From: Acidobacteriota bacterium
GTDB taxonomy: Bacteria; Actinomycetota; Actinomycetes; Actinomycetales; Microbacteriaceae
Assembly (NCBI GenBank): GCA_019351995.1
Contig: JABBOD010000019.1
Coordinates: 1-43,628 of the forward strand
Reading direction: 5' to 3'
DNA: 43,628 nt
Shown: positions 17,710 to 24,186 of the stretch, in pieces
Position numbering within the stretch: position 1 is the first letter of the stretch
Layout: each line of letters starts with the position of its first letter
Position numbers and translations under genes: made by a program
The notes under the pieces: model-generated
What the model was told of the DNA's origin: nothing
Database searches by the model: none
The model's input: the letters and a program-made list of their open reading frames with translations, nothing else

Positions 17710-18684
17710 TCAGCGGCGGCGGTAGTAGTCCTTCCACACCAGCCGGTGGATCGGGATGAGTCGCGGCAGTGCACGCAGCCCCGGGATGAAGGGGACGAGC
17801 ACGAGCAGCAGCGTCAGGATCGCGACCATCAGCACGACCAGGATGTCCGCGTTCGGTGCCGACTGGAACGGCTCGATCTGGTAGAAGAACGAGAACAGCC
17901 ACAGCCAGGACTGGCCAGGATAGTTGCCGGTCTCGTTCATCATCCCCCACTGGTCGCCCTGCATGTGGAGGTTCGTCGCGAGACCGTCGAGGTACGTTCC
18001 GTCGCCCATGAAGAGGACGGCCTTGGTGTAGTTCGAGTTGTAGAACGTCCCTCCACTCGTGAGCACGCTGTCGAGGGAACCCTGCCGCGCCATGGACAGG
18101 AGGTCGGACGTGATCGCCGGAAGGGGTCCGTACGAGCCGGAGGCCACCTGACTGGGATCGTTGGCGGGAGCCTTGGCGAGCGCCTTGGTGTACGCGTCCG
18201 TCCAGGATGCCTGCTGCTTCGCGCTGGCGGAGGTCCAGGTCGCGAGTTCGCTCGGCGGCGATGGCAAGGTCTCCAGCGGTCCGATCACGAAGTCCTGGGC
18301 CGTGTTGACCGGCAGCTTCACCCCAGCGAGGCTCTGCAGGTCGATCGGTCCGAGGGTCTGCGTCGCGCCGGCCGTGGAGTTGTACGGCGGCCCGTAGCCC
18401 GCCGTCCCGCTCGTGCCGCCCAACTCGGCGGTCGCCGTCGTCACGAAGTCGGTCGGTTGCGCGACCGCCCACGACTTGAGCGTCACGCTCTTGTCGTCAG
18501 GCGAACTGAAGATCGCGGCGGCGGCAAGTACCAGCACTGTCACGGCGATGACGCCGATCGTGAGCTCCTTGAAGAGGTCGTACTCGCGCACGGACCCTTT
18601 CCACGGCCGACCGGCGATGCCGGTCCCTTTCCGCCAGGACATCGACGGCACAGGACTCCCGGTCCCTGGCTTCAGCGTGCTCAT
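17710..18684 (-). CDS. Membrane-anchored protein with large extracytoplasmic domain, cytochrome b operon
   Basis: Product of 324 aa; no named family recognised. It has a cytoplasmic start, then EYDLFKEL, one helix at about 39-60 (LTIGVIAVTVLVLAAAAIFS), an extracytoplasmic region of about 215 residues rich in Ser/Thr/Pro/Gly/Tyr, and a second helix near the C-terminus (ILVVLMVAILTLLLVLVPF), ending in a basic cytoplasmic tail (HRLVWKDYYRRR). It contains no CxxCH haem site and no Rieske CTHLGC-type motif, so it is neither cytochrome c nor Rieske. It is not a subunit IV (PetD), which would have three helices. ATG 18684 overlaps the cytochrome b stop by 4 nt, so the products very likely act together, perhaps as the outward-facing partner of the dihaem protein. 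Confidence 0.75.
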   Translation of the reverse strand: MSTLKPGTGSPVPSMSWRKGTGIAGRPWKGSVREYDLFKELTIGVIAVTVLVLAAAAIFSSPDDKSVTLKSWAVAQPTDFVTTATAELGGTSGTAGYGPPYNSTAGATQTLGPIDLQSLAGVKLPVNTAQDFVIGPLETLPSPPSELATWTSASAKQQASWTDAYTKALAKAPANDPSQVASGSYGPLPAITSDLLSMARQGSLDSVLTSGGTFYNSNYTKAVLFMGDGTYLDGLATNLHMQGDQWGMMNETGNYPGQSWLWLFSFFYQIEPFQSAPNADILVVLMVAILTLLLVLVPFIPGLRALPRLIPIHRLVWKDYYRRR

Positions 18685-19394
18685 CGATCTGACCCTTCTG
18701 TGTGTGTGGCGAGCTGCGCATCCGTGTCGGCTGCGTCGATGGGTGACACGACCCCGTGCATGCGCACCAGGAGCACGTGGAACGCGACGATCGCGGCCAC
18801 TCCCAGCGGCAGCAGCACGATGTGCCACATGAACATCTGTCCGAAATCGGCCACGTTGAACCAGGCGCCGATGCCGGACGCGTTCAGTGCGTCCTTGGCC
18901 TCGAACGAGATCCACTGCGACTCGAAGTTGGTCTGCAGCAGGTAGCCCGTGAACGCGGCACCGATCGAGACCGCGAAGGCGAAGACGCCGGTGATCCAGG
19001 TCAGCACGCGACCACCGCGCCAGGATGCCATCCAGAACTTGCCCCACAGGTGCACCACCATGAAGAGGAAGAAGAATTCGACGCTCCACAGGTGCACGCT
19101 GTTGACAAAGTGTCCGAGCGACGACAGGTGCCACCACATCGGACCGTTCAGGCTCAGGACCAATCCGCTCGCGATGATGATCGCGAGCGAGGCGATCGCG
19201 CCCATCCCGAACACGTAGATCCAGGATGCGACATAGCTCGGCTGGCTCTCCGGCAGCAGCTTCTCGGGCGGCAGGATCTTGAGCGCCATACGGCGCGCCT
19301 TGCCGGTCCAGGTGGAGAAGGGCTCGGGAGTGCCATCCGGATCGCTGTCTGACGGTTGCGCGGGAATCACCGGCGGCTTCTCGACGGTGCTCAC
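18681..19394 (-). CDS. Cytochrome b N-terminal domain protein, b6 type, dihaem
   Basis: Product of 237 aa with four predicted membrane helices (about 57-80, 98-118, 131-153 and 186-211) after a Pro/Asp-rich cytoplasmic start. The haem ligands fit a dihaem four-helix bundle: His101 and His115 in helix 2, His191 and His206 in helix 4. Fourteen residues lie between the helix-4 histidines, the b6-type spacing, against thirteen in bc1-type cytochrome b. The short length also matches b6 (PetB) rather than full cytochrome b. It likely moves electrons between a quinone pool and an outside partner. GTG 19394 overlaps the 55-aa gene stop by 4 nt (GTGA). No QcrA or QcrC is nearby, so this is not the main bcc complex. 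Confidence 0.85.
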   Translation of the reverse strand: MSTVEKPPVIPAQPSDSDPDGTPEPFSTWTGKARRMALKILPPEKLLPESQPSYVASWIYVFGMGAIASLAIIIASGLVLSLNGPMWWHLSSLGHFVNSVHLWSVEFFFLFMVVHLWGKFWMASWRGGRVLTWITGVFAFAVSIGAAFTGYLLQTNFESQWISFEAKDALNASGIGAWFNVADFGQMFMWHIVLLPLGVAAIVAFHVLLVRMHGVVSPIDAADTDAQLATHTEGSDR

Positions 19395-19558
19395 TTGTGC
19401 TTCCGTCCCGTCGGGAATGGCAGGACCAGCGCCAGGATGAACAACGTGAACATCGTCACGATGATCAGGAAGTTCCCGAGTTGGATGGTGAAGGCACCCC
19501 AACCCAGATAGATGGTGCTCGGCGCGGTGCCGACCATGAGTGCAATTAGCGAATTCAC
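19391..19558 (-). CDS. 55-aa single-helix membrane peptide, first gene of cytochrome b operon
   Basis: A short frame reads MNSLIALMVGTAPS..., with one hydrophobic helix spanning about 28-48 (GNFLIIVTMFTLFILALVLP) and a basic end (TGRKHK). GTG 19558 is preceded by GAGAGG 5 nt upstream, a proper RBS; ATG 19534 would give a shorter product lacking the first eight residues. Its stop overlaps the cytochrome b GTG. Small one-helix subunits are usual in cytochrome b6f-like complexes (PetG/L/M/N), so a structural subunit role is plausible, though no sequence match is claimed. Confidence 0.7.
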   Translation of the reverse strand: MNSLIALMVGTAPSTIYLGWGAFTIQLGNFLIIVTMFTLFILALVLPFPTGRKHK

Positions 19559-19627
19559 GATGACCTCTCGAAATCGAATGTCGTGAGGTTGACGCTAGGG
19601 AATTCGTTGCACCGTGAAACAGTGCCA

Positions 19628-19657
19628 AAGGTCCCGCCGCTGGAGCGGCGGGACCTT
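19628..19657 (-). terminator. Strong terminator after gnd
   Basis: A perfect 13-bp stem (19628-19640 with 19645-19657) and a 4-nt loop lie 6 bp past the gnd stop; on the minus strand the stem ends in CCTTTGG. The rest of the gap to 19558 holds the cytochrome operon start region, with TAGCGT on the minus strand near 19594 as a weak -10. Confidence 0.8.
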
Positions 19658-19663
19658 GAGCAG

Positions 19664-21145
19664 CTAGTGAGCAGCCGGCTCGGTCTCAATCTCGCTGCGG
19701 TCAGCGCTCCACAGGGTGTGGAAGATGCCGTCCTTGTCGACCCGCTTGTAGGTGTGGGCGCCGAAGAAGTCCCGCTGTCCCTGGATCAGTGCGGCGGGAA
19801 GCCGCTCGGCGCGCAGGCCGTCGTAGTAGGCGAGCGAGGAGGAGAACGCCGGAGACGGCACCCCCGCGTTCGCCGCCATCGCCACGATCCGCCGCCATGA
19901 TCCCTGCGCGCGCGAGAGCGCTTCGACGAAGTAGGGTGCGGTCAGCAGCGCGACAAGCCCGTTGTCGTCCGCGTATGCCTCGGTGATCCGGTTCAGGAAC
20001 TGGGCACGGATGATGCAGCCCCCGCGCCAGATCTTTGCGATATCGCCTTTCTGGATGTCCCAGCCGTACTCGGACGCTCCGGCGACGATCTCGTCGAAGC
20101 CCTGCGAGTACGCCACGATCTTGGAGGCGAAGAGCGCGAGGCGCACGTCCTCGATGAACTCCTCCTGGCTGTCGACGGTCCACTCCTCCACCGGCCCCGG
20201 GAGGGTCCTGGCGGCCGACCGTTGTGCGGGCTTGGACGACAGGCTGCGGGCGAACACCGCTTCCGCGATGCCCGAAACGGGAACGCCCAGGTCGAGGGCG
20301 GTCTGCACCGTCCAGGCGCCGGTGCCTTTGGCTCCCGCCTGGTCGAGGATCACGTCGACGAGGGGACTGCCGGTGTCGGCATCCACCTGCTTGAGCACCT
20401 CGGCGGTGATCTCGATCAGGTAGCTCTCGAGCTCACCCCGGTTCCACTCTGCGAAGACCTCGGCGATCTCGGCCGGGCTCCTGCCCGTGCCGCGGCGGAT
20501 GAGGTCGTATGCCTCCGCGATCAGCTGCATGTCCGCGTACTCGATGCCGTTGTGCACCATCTTCACGAAGTGGCCGGCGCCGTCGGTCCCGACGTGGGTG
20601 ACGCACGGCTCGCCCTCGGCGACCGCCGCGATCGATTTCAGGATCGGGCCGATCGTCTGCCAGGCCTCGGCGGATCCACCGGGCATGATCGAGGGGCCGT
20701 TCAACGCGCCCTCCTCGCCGCCGGAGATGCCGGCGCCGACGTAGTTGATGCCGGTCTCTCGCACGGCCTTCTCGCGGCGGATCGTGTCGGTGAAGAGCGA
20801 GTTGCCGCCGTCGATGATGATGTCGCCGGGTTCGAACACCTTGCACAGCTCGTCGATCACCGCGTCGGTGCCCTTGCCGGCCTGCACCATGATCAACGCC
20901 GTGCGTGGCGTCGAGATGGACGCGGCGAACTCGGCGTAGTCCTTCGCGGGAACGAAGCCGGCCTCCGGGTGCTCATCCAGCAGCAACTGGGTCTTCTCGT
21001 AGCTGCGGTTGAAGATCGCGACCGTGTTGCCATCGCGGCTGGCGAGGTTGCGGGCCAGGTTCGAGCCCATCACCGCCAGTCCGACTACTCCGATATTCGC
21101 GACTGCGGTTCGATTAGGGGACTCAGTTCCGTCGTGGGACGCCAT
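19664..21145 (-). CDS. gnd: 6-phosphogluconate dehydrogenase, decarboxylating
   Basis: Product of 493 aa, the long NADP form. It converts 6-phosphogluconate to ribulose-5-phosphate in the pentose phosphate pathway. Motifs are GLAVMGSNLARN (cofactor fold, about 25-36) with NRSYEK after beta-2, GISGGEEGALNGPSIMPGG (substrate binding) and KMVHNGIEYADMQ with the catalytic Lys. The C-terminal helical domain includes IWRGGCIIRAQFL and a typical QRDFFGAHTYKR end. The first about 15 residues are a nonconserved tail. TAACCT lies 6 nt before ATG 21145. The divergent neighbour gntK feeds it its substrate. Confidence 0.96.
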   Translation of the reverse strand: MASHDGTESPNRTAVANIGVVGLAVMGSNLARNLASRDGNTVAIFNRSYEKTQLLLDEHPEAGFVPAKDYAEFAASISTPRTALIMVQAGKGTDAVIDELCKVFEPGDIIIDGGNSLFTDTIRREKAVRETGINYVGAGISGGEEGALNGPSIMPGGSAEAWQTIGPILKSIAAVAEGEPCVTHVGTDGAGHFVKMVHNGIEYADMQLIAEAYDLIRRGTGRSPAEIAEVFAEWNRGELESYLIEITAEVLKQVDADTGSPLVDVILDQAGAKGTGAWTVQTALDLGVPVSGIAEAVFARSLSSKPAQRSAARTLPGPVEEWTVDSQEEFIEDVRLALFASKIVAYSQGFDEIVAGASEYGWDIQKGDIAKIWRGGCIIRAQFLNRITEAYADDNGLVALLTAPYFVEALSRAQGSWRRIVAMAANAGVPSPAFSSSLAYYDGLRAERLPAALIQGQRDFFGAHTYKRVDKDGIFHTLWSADRSEIETEPAAH

Positions 21146-21168
21146 GAGTCCAGGTTACCGTTGCAGGC
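21146..21168. promoter_or_regulatory. 23-bp divergent gap with interlocked -10 boxes (gnd/gntK)
   Basis: Minus-strand TAACCT (21157-21152) lies 6 nt before the gnd ATG. Plus-strand TACCGT (21156-21161) lies 7 nt before the gntK ATG. The two hexamers share the central TA at 21156-21157, so both cannot easily be occupied at once. The -35 regions must lie inside the opposite coding sequences. Confidence 0.5.
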
Positions 21169-21675
21169 ATGCCGTTTAGTCGTCCCGTCGTGGTCATGGG
21201 GGTCTCCGGTTCCGGCAAGACCAGCGTCGGAGTCTCCCTCGCCGAGGCCATCGGCGAGACATTCGTCGATGGCGACTCGCTGCATCCGGAGGCCAACGTC
21301 GCGAAGATGGCGGCCGGCATCCCGCTGGACGACGCGGACCGGGCACCCTGGCTGGACGCGATCGGCCGCGTGCTCGCCGCTGGCCAGGTCGTCGTTGCCT
21401 GCTCGGCGTTGAAGCGCGCGTACCGCGATCGCTTGCGTGCGGCGGCGCCGGATCTCGAACTCGTCTACCTGCAGGGGAGCCGCGAGCTTCTGGCCGGGCG
21501 CGTTGCGCACCGTCCCGGCCACTTCATGCCCGCGTCGCTCCTGGACTCGCAGCTCGATACCCTCGAACCTCCGACACCCGACGAAGACCCGCTGACGGTC
21601 GACGTCGCGCGTCCGCTCGACGAGATCGTCGGCTCTCTCGCCGGGTCCATGCAGGAACGGAGTGCCCATGACTGA
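21169..21675 (+). CDS. gntK: Gluconokinase
   Basis: Product of 168 aa, the usual small GntK/IdnK size. It phosphorylates gluconate to 6-phosphogluconate, the substrate of the divergent gnd product. The P-loop is GVSGSGKT (11-18). Further family motifs are DGDSLHPEANVAKMAAGIPLDD, split here by residue count near 36-57, CSALKRAYRDRLR and GHFMPASLLDSQLDTLEP. ATG 21169 is leaderless-type. The 3' end overlaps the next gene by 8 nt, indicating an operon. Confidence 0.94.
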   Translation: MPFSRPVVVMGVSGSGKTSVGVSLAEAIGETFVDGDSLHPEANVAKMAAGIPLDDADRAPWLDAIGRVLAAGQVVVACSALKRAYRDRLRAAAPDLELVYLQGSRELLAGRVAHRPGHFMPASLLDSQLDTLEPPTPDEDPLTVDVARPLDEIVGSLAGSMQERSAHD

Positions 21676-22705
21676 TCGGCTCCGCGTGGTGGTCGCCACC
21701 GCGCAGACCCCCGCGAACATCGAGATGCTGCGAGCGCGCGAGCCGCGACTCGAGGTGCTGTTCGAACCGGAACTGCTCGGCCCGCCGAGCGACAACTGGA
21801 TGATCCGACACGAGCGCACGACCCAGGAGCAGTCCCGCTTCGAGGCGCTACTCGACACCGCCGACGCGCTGTTCGGCGTGCCGGACCACTCCGGCAGAGC
21901 GCTGGCGCGCACGGTCGCCGCCAACCCCGGACTGCGGTGGGTTCACACCATCCCGGCCGGCGGCGGCCAGCAGGTCCGGTCGGCGGAGCTCGACGCCGAT
22001 GCGCTCGCGAGGATCGTCTTCACCACCTCCGCCGGCGTGCACGCCGAGCCACTCGCCGAGTTCGCGGTCTTCGGCGTGCTCGCGGGCGCGAAGCTCCTGC
22101 CGTACCTGTGGTCCGCGCAGATCCGGCACGAGTGGGCGCCACGGCGGCCGATGGGTCTCGCGCCCGACATGACGGTCGCGGTGGTGGGCCTGGGCGCGAT
22201 CGGGCGGCTCACGGCAGCCAAGTTGGCGGGTCTCGGCTACCGCGTGGTGGGCGTGCACCGTCACCACATCGATGCCGAGGGCGTCGCACAGATCTACCCG
22301 GTCGAGAAGTTCGCCGAGGTGGCGGCCACGGTGGACGCGATCGTGCTCGCTCTGCCCGGCACCGCGCAGACGGAACGGATGCTGAGTCGCGAGGTGCTCG
22401 CCTCGATCAAGCCGGGCGCGTCCGTCGTGAATATCGGGCGCGGCAGCACGATCGACGAGCCCGCGCTGATCGAGGCGCTGTCGGACGGGCGTGTCGGGTT
22501 CGCCGCGCTCGACGTGACCGCCGTCGAACCGCTGCCGGGCGACAGCCCGCTGTGGGATCTGCCCAATGTGCTGGTCAGTCCGCACACCGCCGCGATCAGC
22601 ACACACGAAGCACGACTGATCACGGAGTTGTTCGCCCGCAATGCCACGGCACTGCTCGACGGCGAGCCCATGGCGAACGTGGTGAACACCGTCGAGTTCT
22701 ACTGA
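21668..22705 (+). CDS. D-2-hydroxyacid dehydrogenase family protein
   Basis: Product of 345 aa. NAD(P)-dependent reductases of this family act on 2-keto acids (glyoxylate, hydroxypyruvate, 2-ketogluconate and others). The NAD fold has VVGLGAIGRL near residue 178. The catalytic Arg is in NIGRGSTIDE, the Glu in VTAVEPLPGDSPLW and the His in SPHTAAIS, so the triad is complete. The start at ATG 21668 follows AGGAACGGAG; a GTG at 21662 is the alternative. Co-transcription with gluconokinase suggests 2-keto-gluconate reduction to gluconate, but this is inference. Confidence 0.88.
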   Translation: MTDRLRVVVATAQTPANIEMLRAREPRLEVLFEPELLGPPSDNWMIRHERTTQEQSRFEALLDTADALFGVPDHSGRALARTVAANPGLRWVHTIPAGGGQQVRSAELDADALARIVFTTSAGVHAEPLAEFAVFGVLAGAKLLPYLWSAQIRHEWAPRRPMGLAPDMTVAVVGLGAIGRLTAAKLAGLGYRVVGVHRHHIDAEGVAQIYPVEKFAEVAATVDAIVLALPGTAQTERMLSREVLASIKPGASVVNIGRGSTIDEPALIEALSDGRVGFAALDVTAVEPLPGDSPLWDLPNVLVSPHTAAISTHEARLITELFARNATALLDGEPMANVVNTVEFY

Positions 22706-22720
22706 GCCGACTTTCCGGCG

Positions 22721-22822
22721 TAGACTCTCCCACTGAACTTCGGCGAGGGATGCTGCAGAGCATCCGTGATCGACGCGGTGGGCGGGCCCCGTGCTTCTTG
22801 AGCACACTGTCTTTCCTCACGC
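22721..22822 (+). promoter_or_regulatory. rplY promoter and structured mRNA leader
   Basis: TAGACT (22721-22726) is a good -10. The leader of about 155 nt to the rplY ATG holds GGATGCT-gcag-AGCATCC (22748-22765, 7-bp stem) and a GTGCT-AGCAC hairpin with a 5-nt loop near 22791-22805, followed by a pyrimidine-rich stretch. The length and folding suggest cis regulation by ribosomal protein or attenuation; no known Rfam family is recognised. Confidence 0.4.
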
Positions 22823-22888
22823 AGTTGCGCGTTCGAGTTGAAACCACACATCGGGGCCACCGCCCCACGACACTCCAGGAGTACAGCC

Positions 22889-23518
22889 ATGGCTGACGAC
22901 AACAAGCTCATCGCGGAGGCCCGCGACTCGTTCGGCAAGGGCGCTGCGCGCAAGATCCGTGCCGCTGGCAAGATCCCCGCGGTCATCTACGGCCATGGGA
23001 CCGAGCCCCAGCACGTGACCCTGCCGGGCCACGAGGTCGGCCTCATCCTGCGCAAGGCGAACCAGGTGCTCGACCTCGACATCGCCGGGAAGAGCCAGTT
23101 GGCCCTCGTCAAGGACGTGCAGAAGGACCCGGTCCGCCAGATCATCGAGCACCTCGACCTGATCGTCGTGCGCAAGGGCGAGAAGGTCACGATCGACGTG
23201 CCGGTGCACGTCGAGGGCGAGGCGGCCTCCGGGACGAACGTCGCGCAGGATGCCAACACCATCTCGCTCGAGGCGGAAGCCACGCACATCCCCGAGCGCG
23301 TCGTCGTCAACATCGACGGTCTCGAGTCCGGCACGATGATCCTCGCCAAGGACCTGAAGCTGCCAGCGGGCTCGAGCCTGATCAGCGACCCGGAAACGCT
23401 CATCATCAACGTCACCGCCGAGACCGACCAGGACCTGGGCGACGAGGCCGAGACGGCTGCTGCTGCCGAGGGCGAGACGGCCGCCGGTGGCGACGACGCG
23501 GCCGAGGCCGCCGAGTAG
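22889..23518 (+). CDS. rplY: 50S ribosomal protein L25 (Ctc/TL5 type)
   Basis: Product of 209 aa. It binds 5S rRNA. The N-terminal L25 domain (about 1-95) has EARDSFGKGAARKIRAAGKI and PAVIYGHG; the C-terminal TL5 beta domain (about 96-190) contains ITxxVPVHVEGEA-like strands. An acidic Ala/Glu tail ends the protein. ATG 22889 has CCAGGAG 8 nt upstream. It heads an operon with pth 14 nt downstream, the standard bacterial order. Confidence 0.95.
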   Translation: MADDNKLIAEARDSFGKGAARKIRAAGKIPAVIYGHGTEPQHVTLPGHEVGLILRKANQVLDLDIAGKSQLALVKDVQKDPVRQIIEHLDLIVVRKGEKVTIDVPVHVEGEAASGTNVAQDANTISLEAEATHIPERVVVNIDGLESGTMILAKDLKLPAGSSLISDPETLIINVTAETDQDLGDEAETAAAAEGETAAGGDDAAEAAE

Positions 23519-23532
23519 TTCCCACTCCGCAG

Positions 23533-24120
23533 GTGGCAGACCATAGTTGGCTCGTCGTCGGGCTCGGGAATCCCGGGCCCGGCTACGCCGGCCACCGCCA
23601 CAACGTCGGGCAGATGGCTCTCGCCGAACTCGCTCATCGCGTGTCGAGCACGTTCAAGAGCCACAAAGCGGATGCGACGGTCGCCGAGGCGCGGCTGTCG
23701 CCCGGTGGTCCCCGGCTCGTGCTCGCCAAGCCGAACAGCTACATGAACCTCTCCGGTGGGCCGGTGTCGAAGCTGCTGCGCTTCTACGACCTGGACCCGT
23801 CGCAGCTGATCGTGCTGCACGATGAGTTGGACATCCCGTTCGACACCGTTCGACTGAAGTCCGGCGGCGGGCACGGCGGTCATAACGGCATCCGCGACAT
23901 CGCCTCGGCGATCGGCACCCCCGACTTCACGCGCGTGCGCATCGGCATCGGGCGCCCGCCCGGTCGGCAGGATGCCGCCGATTTCGTGCTCAGGCCGTTC
24001 AGCGGCGCCGAGCGCGAGGCGCTGCCCTCCCTGCTCTCCGACGCGGCCGACGCCACCGAGCTCGTCATGACCGACGGTCTGGTCGCCGCGCAGGCGCGCT
24101 TCCACGCGCCGAAGCCCTGA
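23533..24120 (+). CDS. pth: Peptidyl-tRNA hydrolase
   Basis: Product of 195 aa. It recycles peptidyl-tRNA released during translation. The family start VVGLGNPGPGYAGHRHNVG contains the catalytic His23; further motifs are KPNSYMNLSGGPV, VLHDELDIP with the supporting Asp, and GGGHGGHNGIRD. GTG 23533 is the only start that gives the family N-terminus. It is translated together with rplY. Confidence 0.96.
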   Translation: MADHSWLVVGLGNPGPGYAGHRHNVGQMALAELAHRVSSTFKSHKADATVAEARLSPGGPRLVLAKPNSYMNLSGGPVSKLLRFYDLDPSQLIVLHDELDIPFDTVRLKSGGGHGGHNGIRDIASAIGTPDFTRVRIGIGRPPGRQDAADFVLRPFSGAEREALPSLLSDAADATELVMTDGLVAAQARFHAPKP

Positions 24121-24133
24121 CCCGCTCGTCGGC

Positions 24134-24173
24134 CGTGGCGCCAGCGGCGTCGGCGTCCGTCGGCCGCGCCACG
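24134..24173 (+). terminator. Hairpin between pth and mfd
   Basis: CGTGGCGC (24134-24141) and GCGCCACG (24166-24173) form an 8-bp stem around a GC-rich 24-nt loop that can fold further. It lies just before the mfd -10 and could end the rplY-pth transcript. Confidence 0.4.
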
Positions 24174-24186
24174 TAAACTCGCGTGA
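24174..24186 (+). promoter_or_regulatory. Candidate leaderless -10 of mfd
   Basis: TAAACT (24174-24179) is followed by 7 nt and GTG 24187. No Shine-Dalgarno is present. Confidence 0.5.
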
